From NCBI GenBank assembly GCA_947501105.1, contig CANMUP010000003.1, positions 62,001-126,000 on the forward strand: a stretch of 64,000 bases of DNA, read 5' to 3'. The notes beneath the pieces were generated by a model. That model was not told the origin of the DNA. It made no database searches and worked only from the letters and a program-made list of their open reading frames with translations. Each line of letters starts with the position of its first letter. Position 1 is the stretch's first letter. The DNA comes from an uncultured Flaviramulus sp. (lineage in GTDB: Bacteria > Bacteroidota > Bacteroidia > Flavobacteriales > Flavobacteriaceae). Shown piece by piece: positions 27,258-34,920 of the stretch. A program made the position numbers and the translations under genes.

Positions 27258-28301
27258 TTAATCGTTTGTATACCCATCAAAATTTTCAGAATTAACAATA
27301 TCTATTGGCAATAATTTTTGTTTTGGAATTTTTTTATCGAAAAGAAAATACTCTGCAAGTTGAGTTATACAAAGATAGGATTGATGTTTTGGGTTTTGAT
27401 TAATTAAAAAATCAATAGCATTATTTTTTATGTATTTTATATTCTCATCTAATAAATCATAGCCAATAATTTTAATATCTAAATCAGGAAAATCTTGAAC
27501 AATTTTTGCAACACTGTATACCTTAGATGTGGTTACAAAAATTCCAGAAACATTGTTAGGATTATTTAATAAACTATGCAACTTTTCATCTAAATCTGAT
27601 TGCTGCAAGCTATAAGTTTTTAAATTATAATTACTATTAGATAGGTTTTTTAAATAATTTTTAAAGCCTTTCTCTTTTAATTGCATATGTATAGAGTTAT
27701 TAAAAACTTCATCTAAATGAATAATCAAAATTTCTTTGTTTTTTGGAACAATCATCTCCATAAGTCTAGCCGCAATACGACCACTTTGTATTAAATCTTG
27801 TCCTACATAACTAGTAATTCCATTTAGTTCTAAAGGGTCATTAATAGTACTTACTATAACATTATTAGCGTTATATTTTTTTATAACTTCAATAGACTCT
27901 TTATGAAAAACAGGAGTTATTAAAACTGCATCTGGAGATTGTTTTAATACTTCTTCATTAACTTTTAAAAAGGAATGGGTTTCGGCATGATTAAAATAAT
28001 ATGAATCAATTGTAATCCCAAAAGATTTATACTCATTAATGGCATCATTAACACCTTTTGTACAAGGCTGCCAATATGGGTCAATTTCTGGGTCAGGTTG
28101 AATAACACAAATATGGTAACTTTTACTATTCTTTAAACTTCTTGCAATAAGGTTAGGTTGATAATCTATTTCTTCTAATAACTTAGTTACTTTATCTAAA
28201 GCTGTTTGAGAAACTTTACCACGTTTATGGATTACTCTATCTACAGTTCCCTTAGATACACCAGCTAATTTTGCAATATCTTTTATAGTATATTTTTTCA
28301 T
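27258..28301 (-). CDS. LacI family transcriptional regulator
   Basis: A 347-residue LacI/PurR-type repressor. The N-terminal HTH reads YTIKDIAKLAGVSKGTVDRV with the hinge helix LIARSLKNSKS following, then a periplasmic-binding-protein-like sensor domain. The Bacteroidota form with Asp instead of Ser in the recognition helix (TVDRV) is seen. The ATG at 28301 is chosen over an upstream TTG at 28310 because it begins at the conserved MKKYTIKDIA. It is divergent from the amino-sugar operon and probably controls it through the palindrome at 28338. Confidence 0.9.
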   Translation of the reverse strand: MKKYTIKDIAKLAGVSKGTVDRVIHKRGKVSQTALDKVTKLLEEIDYQPNLIARSLKNSKSYHICVIQPDPEIDPYWQPCTKGVNDAINEYKSFGITIDSYYFNHAETHSFLKVNEEVLKQSPDAVLITPVFHKESIEVIKKYNANNVIVSTINDPLELNGITSYVGQDLIQSGRIAARLMEMIVPKNKEILIIHLDEVFNNSIHMQLKEKGFKNYLKNLSNSNYNLKTYSLQQSDLDEKLHSLLNNPNNVSGIFVTTSKVYSVAKIVQDFPDLDIKIIGYDLLDENIKYIKNNAIDFLINQNPKHQSYLCITQLAEYFLFDKKIPKQKLLPIDIVNSENFDGYTND

Positions 28302-28307
28302 GTAAGG

Positions 28308-28315
28308 CAAATATA
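28308..28315 (-). promoter_or_regulatory. -7 element (TATATTTG) of the LacI-type regulator gene
   Basis: On the minus strand TATATTTG ends 6 nt before the ATG at 28301, so transcription would start at or next to the start codon (leaderless or nearly so). No TTG at the right distance is visible, so this promoter is only half supported. Confidence 0.45.
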
Positions 28316-28337
28316 TATATTATACATTAAACTGTTT

Positions 28338-28353
28338 ATGTGTTCGAGCACAT
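28338..28353. promoter_or_regulatory. LacI-type operator candidate
   Basis: ATGTGTTCGAGCACAT is a 16-bp near-perfect palindrome (one mismatched pair) centred on CG, the geometry of LacI/GalR operators. It lies 36 bp upstream of the LacI-type gene, near its presumed -33 region, and between that gene and the divergent operon beginning at 28465. Operator identity is inferred from form and place. Confidence 0.6.
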
Positions 28354-28392
28354 TTTTTTGATGAATTCCTTTTTTATTGACTAATTAATCTG

Positions 28393-28400
28393 TAAGTTTG
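28393..28400 (+). promoter_or_regulatory. -7 element (TAAGTTTG) of the amino-sugar operon
   Basis: TAAGTTTG matches TAnnTTTG and lies 64 bp before the nucleotidyltransferase start. The nearest TTG (28377-28379) is only 13 bp upstream, so the -33 part is unconvincing. Confidence 0.4.
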
Positions 28401-28464
28401 CCTGTTTTTCGTTGATAAACAACAGTGATAAAGAGAGTTAATTTAAATAGCTATAAAGATTAAA

Positions 28465-29370
28465 ATGGAAAAACCCACACTTGTAATTTTAGCTGCTGGC
28501 ATGGGAAGCCGATATGGAGGCTTAAAACAAATGGACACTTTTACTCCAGAAGGAGATACCATTATTGATTTTTCAATATACGATGCACTGCAAGCTGGGT
28601 TTGGAAAATTTGTGTTTATCATTCGTAAAAGCTTTGAAAAAGAATTCAAAAAGAATATTGATAGCAAACTACAAGGAAAAGCAGAGGTTGCTTATGTGTA
28701 TCAAGAACTTGAAAACGTTCCCGATAAATATATAAACCCAGAAAGAATAAAACCTTGGGGAACCGGTCATGCACTTTTAATGGCTAAAGATGTTGTAAAA
28801 GAAAACTTCGCTATTATAAATGGTGATGATTTTTACGGAAAAGAAGCCTTTGAAGTCATGGCAAAATCTTTAATGACTAAAGATAAAACATCTTATGAGT
28901 TTAATACCATGGCGTATTTATTGAAAAATACTGTTTCAGAGCATGGTTATGTGTCTAGAGGCGAGTGTCAAGTAGATGAAAATGGTTTTTTAACAGACGT
29001 AACTGAGCGAACACATATTGAAAAAATTGATGGTAAATTAATGAGAAAAAATGATGAAGGACATTTTATTCCTATTGATGAAAATACCATTGTTTCAATG
29101 AATTTTTGGGGATTTACACCTAAATGTTTTAACTTCGGAAATCGTTTGTTTGAAGAATTTTTAGAAGCTAATAAAATAAACTTAAAAGCTGAATTTTATA
29201 TTCCTTCTATTGTCAATGATATATTGAAATCTGGAAAAGCAACAGTTGAAGTCTTAAAATCTGATGCTAAATGGTTTGGAGTAACATATAAAGAAGATAA
29301 AGAAATTGTTCAAAATGCAATTAGAGAATTAAAAACTAAAAATGCTTATCCAAAAAACCTTTGGGATTAA
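28465..29370 (+). CDS. sugar nucleotidyltransferase (NTP_transferase family)
   Basis: A 301-residue cytosolic nucleotidyltransferase. LVILAAGMGSRYGGLKQM is the nucleotide-binding signature of sugar-1-phosphate nucleotidyl/uridylyltransferases, and AIINGDDFYG holds the metal-binding Asp. It would convert a sugar 1-phosphate to an NDP-sugar. The stop overlaps the next gene (TAATG), and that next gene encodes a NahK-like C1 sugar kinase, so the pair could turn a free N-acetylhexosamine into its UDP form. The specific sugar is inferred from context only. Confidence 0.8.
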   Translation: MEKPTLVILAAGMGSRYGGLKQMDTFTPEGDTIIDFSIYDALQAGFGKFVFIIRKSFEKEFKKNIDSKLQGKAEVAYVYQELENVPDKYINPERIKPWGTGHALLMAKDVVKENFAIINGDDFYGKEAFEVMAKSLMTKDKTSYEFNTMAYLLKNTVSEHGYVSRGECQVDENGFLTDVTERTHIEKIDGKLMRKNDEGHFIPIDENTIVSMNFWGFTPKCFNFGNRLFEEFLEANKINLKAEFYIPSIVNDILKSGKATVEVLKSDAKWFGVTYKEDKEIVQNAIRELKTKNAYPKNLWD

Positions 29371-30440
29371 TGACACAGGAGCAATTAAAATATAAGTTTA
29401 ACCAATTCAATCATGCATCAGCTTATGTGCTGCATAAAGAATTGGCTTCAGGGCATATAAACGATACTTATTTAATAGAAACTAAAGAAGCTCCGTTTTA
29501 TATTCTTCAACGCATAAATCATCTAGTTTTTAAAGATGTACCAGGTTTAATTTCTAATAAAGTTAGTGTTAGCAAACATATTCAAAAAAAGTTATCGCAT
29601 TTATCTGAAGAAGAACTAAAAAAAAGTGTACTTACTTTTGTTCAAGCAAAAAATGGAGAATACTATTATAAAGATGAAGATGGCGATTATTGGAATGTCA
29701 TGGTTTATATTAGCGATAGTACAACACACGAAATTGTAAATAATGTAGAAGTTGCTTATGAAGGCGGAAAATTAGCAGGAGATTTTTTAAACCTAACCAG
29801 TGATTTTAATGCTTCAATTTTAACCGAAGTAATTCCGAAATTTCACGATATGTCATTTCGTTTTTGGCAATTTGATGAAGCTTTAAAAGTAGCTTCTAAT
29901 GAAAGACTAGAACAAGCAAAGGTATATATAGATAGGGTTAATGCACTTAAAGAAGAAATGCATATCATCCAAAATTTAAAGGAATCTGGAAAAATAAAAT
30001 TAAGAGTTACACATAACGATACTAAAATATCCAATGCTCTATTTGATAAAAATAATAAGGGGCTTTGCATGATTGATACAGATACCGTAATGCCTGGAGT
30101 AGTACATTACGACTTCGGTGATGCTATAAGAACCATTTGTAATACTGCAGCCGAGGATGAAACTAATTTAGATTTGGTAAACTTTAATGTTGAGTTTTAT
30201 AAAGCCTATAAAAAAGGGTTTTTAGAAAAGGTAGAATCAGCGTTATCTCCTTTAGAGATAAAAACATTGCCTTTAGCGGCAAAAACCATGATTTTTATTA
30301 TGGCGATACGCTTTTTAACCGATTTTTTAAATGGCGATGTATATTATAAAACAAAATACCCAGAACACAATTTAGACAGATCTAAAAATCAATTTAAGCT
30401 CATTGACAGTATGATGGCCCAAATGGAAGTAGAAAACTAA
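29370..30440 (+). CDS. phosphotransferase, NahK-like (N-acetylhexosamine 1-kinase candidate)
   Basis: A 356-residue aminoglycoside-phosphotransferase-fold kinase. Key pieces are RVTHNDTKISNALFD (catalytic loop, HND-K--N) and CMIDTDTVMPGVVHYDFGD (metal-binding DxD). This resembles N-acetylhexosamine 1-kinases, which make GlcNAc-1-P or GalNAc-1-P. The ATG at 29370 shares one base with the preceding stop (TAATG); an upstream in-frame TTG at 29361 is less likely. The coupling with a nucleotidyltransferase supports a C1-phosphate product. Substrate not proven. Confidence 0.75.
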   Translation: MTQEQLKYKFNQFNHASAYVLHKELASGHINDTYLIETKEAPFYILQRINHLVFKDVPGLISNKVSVSKHIQKKLSHLSEEELKKSVLTFVQAKNGEYYYKDEDGDYWNVMVYISDSTTHEIVNNVEVAYEGGKLAGDFLNLTSDFNASILTEVIPKFHDMSFRFWQFDEALKVASNERLEQAKVYIDRVNALKEEMHIIQNLKESGKIKLRVTHNDTKISNALFDKNNKGLCMIDTDTVMPGVVHYDFGDAIRTICNTAAEDETNLDLVNFNVEFYKAYKKGFLEKVESALSPLEIKTLPLAAKTMIFIMAIRFLTDFLNGDVYYKTKYPEHNLDRSKNQFKLIDSMMAQMEVEN

Positions 30441-30480
30441 AAAAGAATTGAATTAAAATTATACGATAAAGATTAATGTT

Positions 30481-30498
30481 TGAACTTATAAGAGTTCA
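30481..30498. promoter_or_regulatory. 18-bp palindrome before the sugar permease gene
   Basis: TGAACTTATAAGAGTTCA has 6-bp perfect arms (TGAACT/AGTTCA) with a 6-bp centre in the 118-bp gap before the MFS gene. It may be a regulator site or the stem of an RNA processing/termination hairpin; it is followed by a short T-rich tract. Confidence 0.4.
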
Positions 30499-30558
30499 AC
30501 TTTTATAATATTGCGATAATTTTTTTATAACTATAAACACTAACAAAAATTAATAATT

Positions 30559-31878
30559 ATGACACAATCAACCAATAGTACTAATAAAATAGCCATCGCT
30601 GTTATAGCAGGTATGTTTGCTATATTCGGATTTGTAACTTGGATAAACGGTGCATTAATTCCTTTTATGAAAACCATAAACGAATTAACAGAGGCCCAAT
30701 CTTATTTGGTAGCGTCTGCTTCATACATCTCTTTTGTTGTTATGGCATTGCCAGCATCTTATATAATTAATAAAATAGGATATAAAAAAGGAATGTCTTT
30801 AGGTTTAATTATTATGGCTTTAGGAGCTTTGGTATTTATTCCAGCTGCTGAAGCTCGTACTTATTGGGTGTTTTTATTGGCTATTTTTATTCAAGGCGTA
30901 GGAATGACCATCTGTCAAACGGCAGCAAACCCTTATATAACTATTTTAGGTCCTATTGAAAGTGGTGCAAAACGTATGGCTATTATGGGTATTGCTAATA
31001 AAATGGCAGGAGCATTAGGCTCTTTAATTTTTGGTGCTTTATTATTATCAGGAATCGATGAGGTTAAAGCAAAATTAGGGAGTGTTTCTGTAGAAGAAAA
31101 AGGAGTGCTTTTAGATACCATGGCAGATAGTGTGTATACACCATATATTGTTATGGCTATTGTGTTGTTTGTATTTGGATTATTAATTAGGAAAGCACCA
31201 CTACCTCATGTAGAAGCTGCTCCAGTAGAAGAAGCAAAAGAAGGAGAAGTAACAACTAAAACAAGCATTTTTCAATTCCCACATTTATGGTTAGGCGTGT
31301 TAACTTTATTTGTATATGTTGGTGCTGAGGTGATTGCAGGTGATACCATTATAGCTTATGGTATATCGCTTGGCTTTTCAGCAGAAGACGCTAAGTTTTT
31401 TACCACATTTACATTAATGGCAATGGTTGCTACTTATGCATTAGGGGTAGTCTTAATTCCAAAATACCTTAAGCAAGATATGGCTTTGAAAATAAGTGCA
31501 GCTTTAGGTATTGTTTTTAGTATTTGCATATTAAGTACAACTGGATTTACATCAGTATTATTTGTTGCTGCGCTAGGTATTGCAAATGCTTTAGTATGGC
31601 CTGCAGTATGGCCATTAACCCTTGAAGGTTTAGGGAAGTTTACAAAAACAGCATCAGCCTTATTAATAATGGCGATTGCAGGTGGTGCGATTATACCACC
31701 ATTATATGGAAGATTAGTAGATGCAAATAAACATGAATTAATAACTAGTGGAATTGTAGAAGCTGATGCAGCAGCAACAGCAGCAACTGGTAGTTATTGG
31801 ATTTTAATTCCATGTTATGCAATTATATTATTCTTTGCTTTATGGGGACATAAAATTAAGAGTTGGACGAAAAATTAG
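30559..31878 (+). CDS. sugar MFS permease (GlcP/NagP-like, FucP superfamily)
   Basis: A 439-residue 12-helix sugar permease of the FHS family. TWINGALIPFMK in helix 1 and CQTAANPYITILGP in helix 4 place it with the glucose/galactose/N-acetylglucosamine branch. At the two coupling positions of FucP it has Asn30 and Gln120 instead of Asp and Glu. Its place in a kinase/deaminase operon suggests N-acetylhexosamine uptake. A gap of 118 bp with a palindrome precedes it. Confidence 0.85.
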   Translation: MTQSTNSTNKIAIAVIAGMFAIFGFVTWINGALIPFMKTINELTEAQSYLVASASYISFVVMALPASYIINKIGYKKGMSLGLIIMALGALVFIPAAEARTYWVFLLAIFIQGVGMTICQTAANPYITILGPIESGAKRMAIMGIANKMAGALGSLIFGALLLSGIDEVKAKLGSVSVEEKGVLLDTMADSVYTPYIVMAIVLFVFGLLIRKAPLPHVEAAPVEEAKEGEVTTKTSIFQFPHLWLGVLTLFVYVGAEVIAGDTIIAYGISLGFSAEDAKFFTTFTLMAMVATYALGVVLIPKYLKQDMALKISAALGIVFSICILSTTGFTSVLFVAALGIANALVWPAVWPLTLEGLGKFTKTASALLIMAIAGGAIIPPLYGRLVDANKHELITSGIVEADAAATAATGSYWILIPCYAIILFFALWGHKIKSWTKN

Positions 31879-31947
31879 TAAAATAAAAAATATCAGACAA
31901 TCAATTCATAAAGTATTAAAGTATGGGGGTTGTTCTTATAATGAGTA

Positions 31948-32925
31948 ATGAGTAAGGTATATAAATGGGGGATTATTGGTTGCGGAAAAGTAACTGAGCT
32001 TAAAAGCGGACCTGCTTATAAAAAGGTTGAAGGTTTTAAGTTGCATGCTGTTATGCGGCGCAATATTGAAAAAGCTAAAGATTATGCTCTTAGACATAAT
32101 GTACCTAAGTTTTATGGAAATGCAGATGATTTAATTAACGATCCAGAAATTGATGCTGTTTATATAGCAACACCGCCAGATTCACATGGCTATTATGCTT
32201 TAAAAGTTGCCAACGCTGGTAAAGTATGTTGTATTGAAAAACCAATGGCACCTACTTATAATGAGTGTTTATTAATAAATAGTGCATTTGAGGAAAAGAA
32301 AATCCCATTGTTTGTTGCTTATTATAGGCGATCGCTTCCTAGATTTAAACAGGTTAAATCGTGGCTTGAAGATAATAAAATAGGGAAGGTTAGGCATATA
32401 AATTGGCATTTAAGTAAGCCTGCAAATGATATCGATTTATCTAAAACATACAATTGGCGTACAGATATTAAAATTGCTCATGGAGGATATTTTGATGATT
32501 TGGCATCACACGGGATAGATTTATTTATACAATTATTAGGAGATATTAAAGATGCTCACGGAATAGCCGTAAACCAGCAAGGTTTGTATTCATCTATGGA
32601 TGCAATTACTGGAAGTTGGGTTCACAAATCTGGAGTAATAGGTTCAGGTAGCTGGAATTTTGGAACTGAAAAAAGAGAAGATTATGTCAAGATTTATGGT
32701 GAAAAAGGAAAAATAAGTTTTTCAGTTTTTGGTGAAGTCCCAATAGTATTAGAAAGCGGAACTCATAAAGAAAGTTTAGATATTAAAAACCCAGAAAACA
32801 TTCAACTTTTTCATGTTCAAAACATGAAAAAGTATTTATTAGAGAATATAGAGCATCCTTCAACAGGTAAAACAGCATTACATACCACTTGGGTATTAGA
32901 AAATATTTTAAAAAACGATAATTAA
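31948..32925 (+). CDS. Gfo/Idh/MocA family oxidoreductase
   Basis: A 325-residue NAD(P)-dependent oxidoreductase. WGIIGCGKVTE is the Rossmann dinucleotide site, CIEKPMAPTYNEC the EKP motif with the catalytic Lys, and GGYFDDLASHGIDLF the His-containing substrate segment. The family oxidises sugar hydroxyls or acts as an NAD-dependent glycosidase. It stands 17 bp before the NagB-PIG-L fusion gene in the amino-sugar operon. Substrate unknown. Confidence 0.85.
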   Translation: MSKVYKWGIIGCGKVTELKSGPAYKKVEGFKLHAVMRRNIEKAKDYALRHNVPKFYGNADDLINDPEIDAVYIATPPDSHGYYALKVANAGKVCCIEKPMAPTYNECLLINSAFEEKKIPLFVAYYRRSLPRFKQVKSWLEDNKIGKVRHINWHLSKPANDIDLSKTYNWRTDIKIAHGGYFDDLASHGIDLFIQLLGDIKDAHGIAVNQQGLYSSMDAITGSWVHKSGVIGSGSWNFGTEKREDYVKIYGEKGKISFSVFGEVPIVLESGTHKESLDIKNPENIQLFHVQNMKKYLLENIEHPSTGKTALHTTWVLENILKNDN

Positions 32926-32942
32926 AATTTAAAACCAGAATA

Positions 32943-34871
32943 ATGTTAAAGAGTAGTATAGACAAGGCAACGGGTTTCGAGAAAAGATTTGAAAATATAG
33001 GAACCGTAGTTTACGAAAATTCAACTACAGCGTCAAAAGCAGTTGCTAAAGAAATAGCAGATCTTATAAAAGTTAAGCAATCTCAAAAACAACCTTGTAT
33101 TTTAGGTTTGGCAACAGGTTCTTCTCCAAAAGGGTTGTATGCAGAATTAGTACGTTTACACAAAGAAGAAGGTTTAAGTTTTAAAAATGTAATAGCATTC
33201 AATTTAGATGAATATTACCCAATGGAACCAGACTCTGTAAATAGTTATGTTCGTTTTATGCAAGAACAATTATTTAATCATGTAGATATATTACCAGAAA
33301 ACTATCATATTCCCGATGGAACATTAGCTAAAGAAGATATTAGATCTTATTGCGATCAATACGAATCTAAAATTAAAGCATTAGGAGGTTTAGATCTGCA
33401 AATCTTAGGTATTGGAGGTAATGGACATATAGGTTTTAATGAGTCTGGTTCACTTCAAAACTCTAAAACGCGTTTAGTTGCCTTAGATCATATTACAAGA
33501 GTTGCGGCTAGTGGAGATTTTTCTGGATTGGATAATACACCCAGAACGGCCATTACTTTAGGTGTTAAAAAAATAATGGAAGCCAAAAGAGTGATACTTA
33601 TGGCTTGGGGAGAAAGAAAATCTAATATTATTAAAGCTTCAGTTGAGGAGGAGGTTACAAGTCGTGTGCCTGCATCTTATTTGCAAGAGCATAACAATGC
33701 TACATTTGTTTTAGATCAGGCAGCAGCATCAAAATTAACAAGAATTAATACTCCATGGTTAGTTGAAAAAATTGCTTGGACAGATAAACACATTAGAAAA
33801 GCGGTATTAAGTTTAGCGCTTCATTTAAAGAAGCCTATTTTAATGTTGACTGATGCTGATTATATCGAAAATGGTATGAGTGATTTATTAGCAAATTCTG
33901 GACCAGCTTATGATATTAACATCAAAATATTCAATAAATTACAAAATACTATTACAGGTTGGCCAGGGGGTAAACCAAATGCAGATGATAGTAAGCGACC
34001 AGAGCGTGCAGAGCCTGCAAAAAAACGTGTAATTATTTTTAGTCCGCATCCTGATGATGATATTATTAGTATGGGAGGCACCTTTAAAAGGTTGCATGAA
34101 CAGGGGCATGAAGTACATGTAGGTTACCAAACTTCAGGAAATATTGCTGTTGCAGATGATGAAGCTCTGCGTTTTGCAAGTTTTGTTTGTGATTACAACG
34201 ATAAATTTGGAATAGAAAGCACTGAAGCTGAAGATATTTATAAAAAAGCAGTAACATTTCTTAAAAATAAAAAATCTAGCGAGATAGATATTCCAGAAGT
34301 TAGGTATATAAAAGGGTTGATTAGAAAAGGAGAAGCGAGAGCTACTTGTCATTTTGTTGGAATTCCAGATGAACAAATACATTTTATGGAATTACCATTT
34401 TACGAAACAGGCACCATTGAGAAAAATCCAGTAGGGGAAGAAGATATTAAGATAACGATGGATCTTATTGAAAAAATAAAACCACATCAAATATATGCGG
34501 CTGGAGATTTAGCTGATCCACATGGTACACATAAAGTGTGCTTAGATGCTATTTTTGCAGCAGCAAAAAATCTGAAACCTAAAAAATTCATGAAAGACTG
34601 CTGGATCTGGTTATATAGAGGCGCATGGCAAGAATGGGGTATTGATGAGATAGAAATGGCAGTTCCTATGGGACCAGATCAAGTTTTAGAGAAGAGAAAA
34701 GGAATTTTTAAGCACCAATCTCAAAAAGATGGTGTTGTATTCCAAGGATCAGATAGTAGAGAGTTTTGGCAACGTGCCGAAGATAGAAATAGCGAAACAG
34801 CCGATTTATATGACGAGCTAGGGTTATCGCATTATGCAGCTATGGAAGCTTTTGTTAGATGGGAGTTTTAG
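32943..34871 (+). CDS. glucosamine-6-phosphate deaminase fused to PIG-L/LmbE-type deacetylase
   Basis: A 642-residue two-domain cytosolic protein. Residues about 20-280 are NagB-like: GLATGSSPKG, FNLDEYYPM (Asp89/Glu90) and GIGGNGHIGFNE (His162, Glu167), as needed to convert glucosamine 6-phosphate to fructose 6-phosphate plus ammonia. Residues about 360-640 are a PIG-L/LmbE zinc deacetylase: IFSPHPDDD (His369, Asp371, Asp372) and DPHGTH near 520. The fusion suggests deacetylation followed by deamination on one chain. No separate NagA is seen nearby. An acetyl-CoA synthetase gene follows after 49 bp and could capture the acetate. Confidence 0.88.
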   Translation: MLKSSIDKATGFEKRFENIGTVVYENSTTASKAVAKEIADLIKVKQSQKQPCILGLATGSSPKGLYAELVRLHKEEGLSFKNVIAFNLDEYYPMEPDSVNSYVRFMQEQLFNHVDILPENYHIPDGTLAKEDIRSYCDQYESKIKALGGLDLQILGIGGNGHIGFNESGSLQNSKTRLVALDHITRVAASGDFSGLDNTPRTAITLGVKKIMEAKRVILMAWGERKSNIIKASVEEEVTSRVPASYLQEHNNATFVLDQAAASKLTRINTPWLVEKIAWTDKHIRKAVLSLALHLKKPILMLTDADYIENGMSDLLANSGPAYDINIKIFNKLQNTITGWPGGKPNADDSKRPERAEPAKKRVIIFSPHPDDDIISMGGTFKRLHEQGHEVHVGYQTSGNIAVADDEALRFASFVCDYNDKFGIESTEAEDIYKKAVTFLKNKKSSEIDIPEVRYIKGLIRKGEARATCHFVGIPDEQIHFMELPFYETGTIEKNPVGEEDIKITMDLIEKIKPHQIYAAGDLADPHGTHKVCLDAIFAAAKNLKPKKFMKDCWIWLYRGAWQEWGIDEIEMAVPMGPDQVLEKRKGIFKHQSQKDGVVFQGSDSREFWQRAEDRNSETADLYDELGLSHYAAMEAFVRWEF

Positions 34872-34920
34872 TAGTTGTTAATTTTTTCTATATTATTGAA
34901 TAAAAACATTAAAATAAGCC

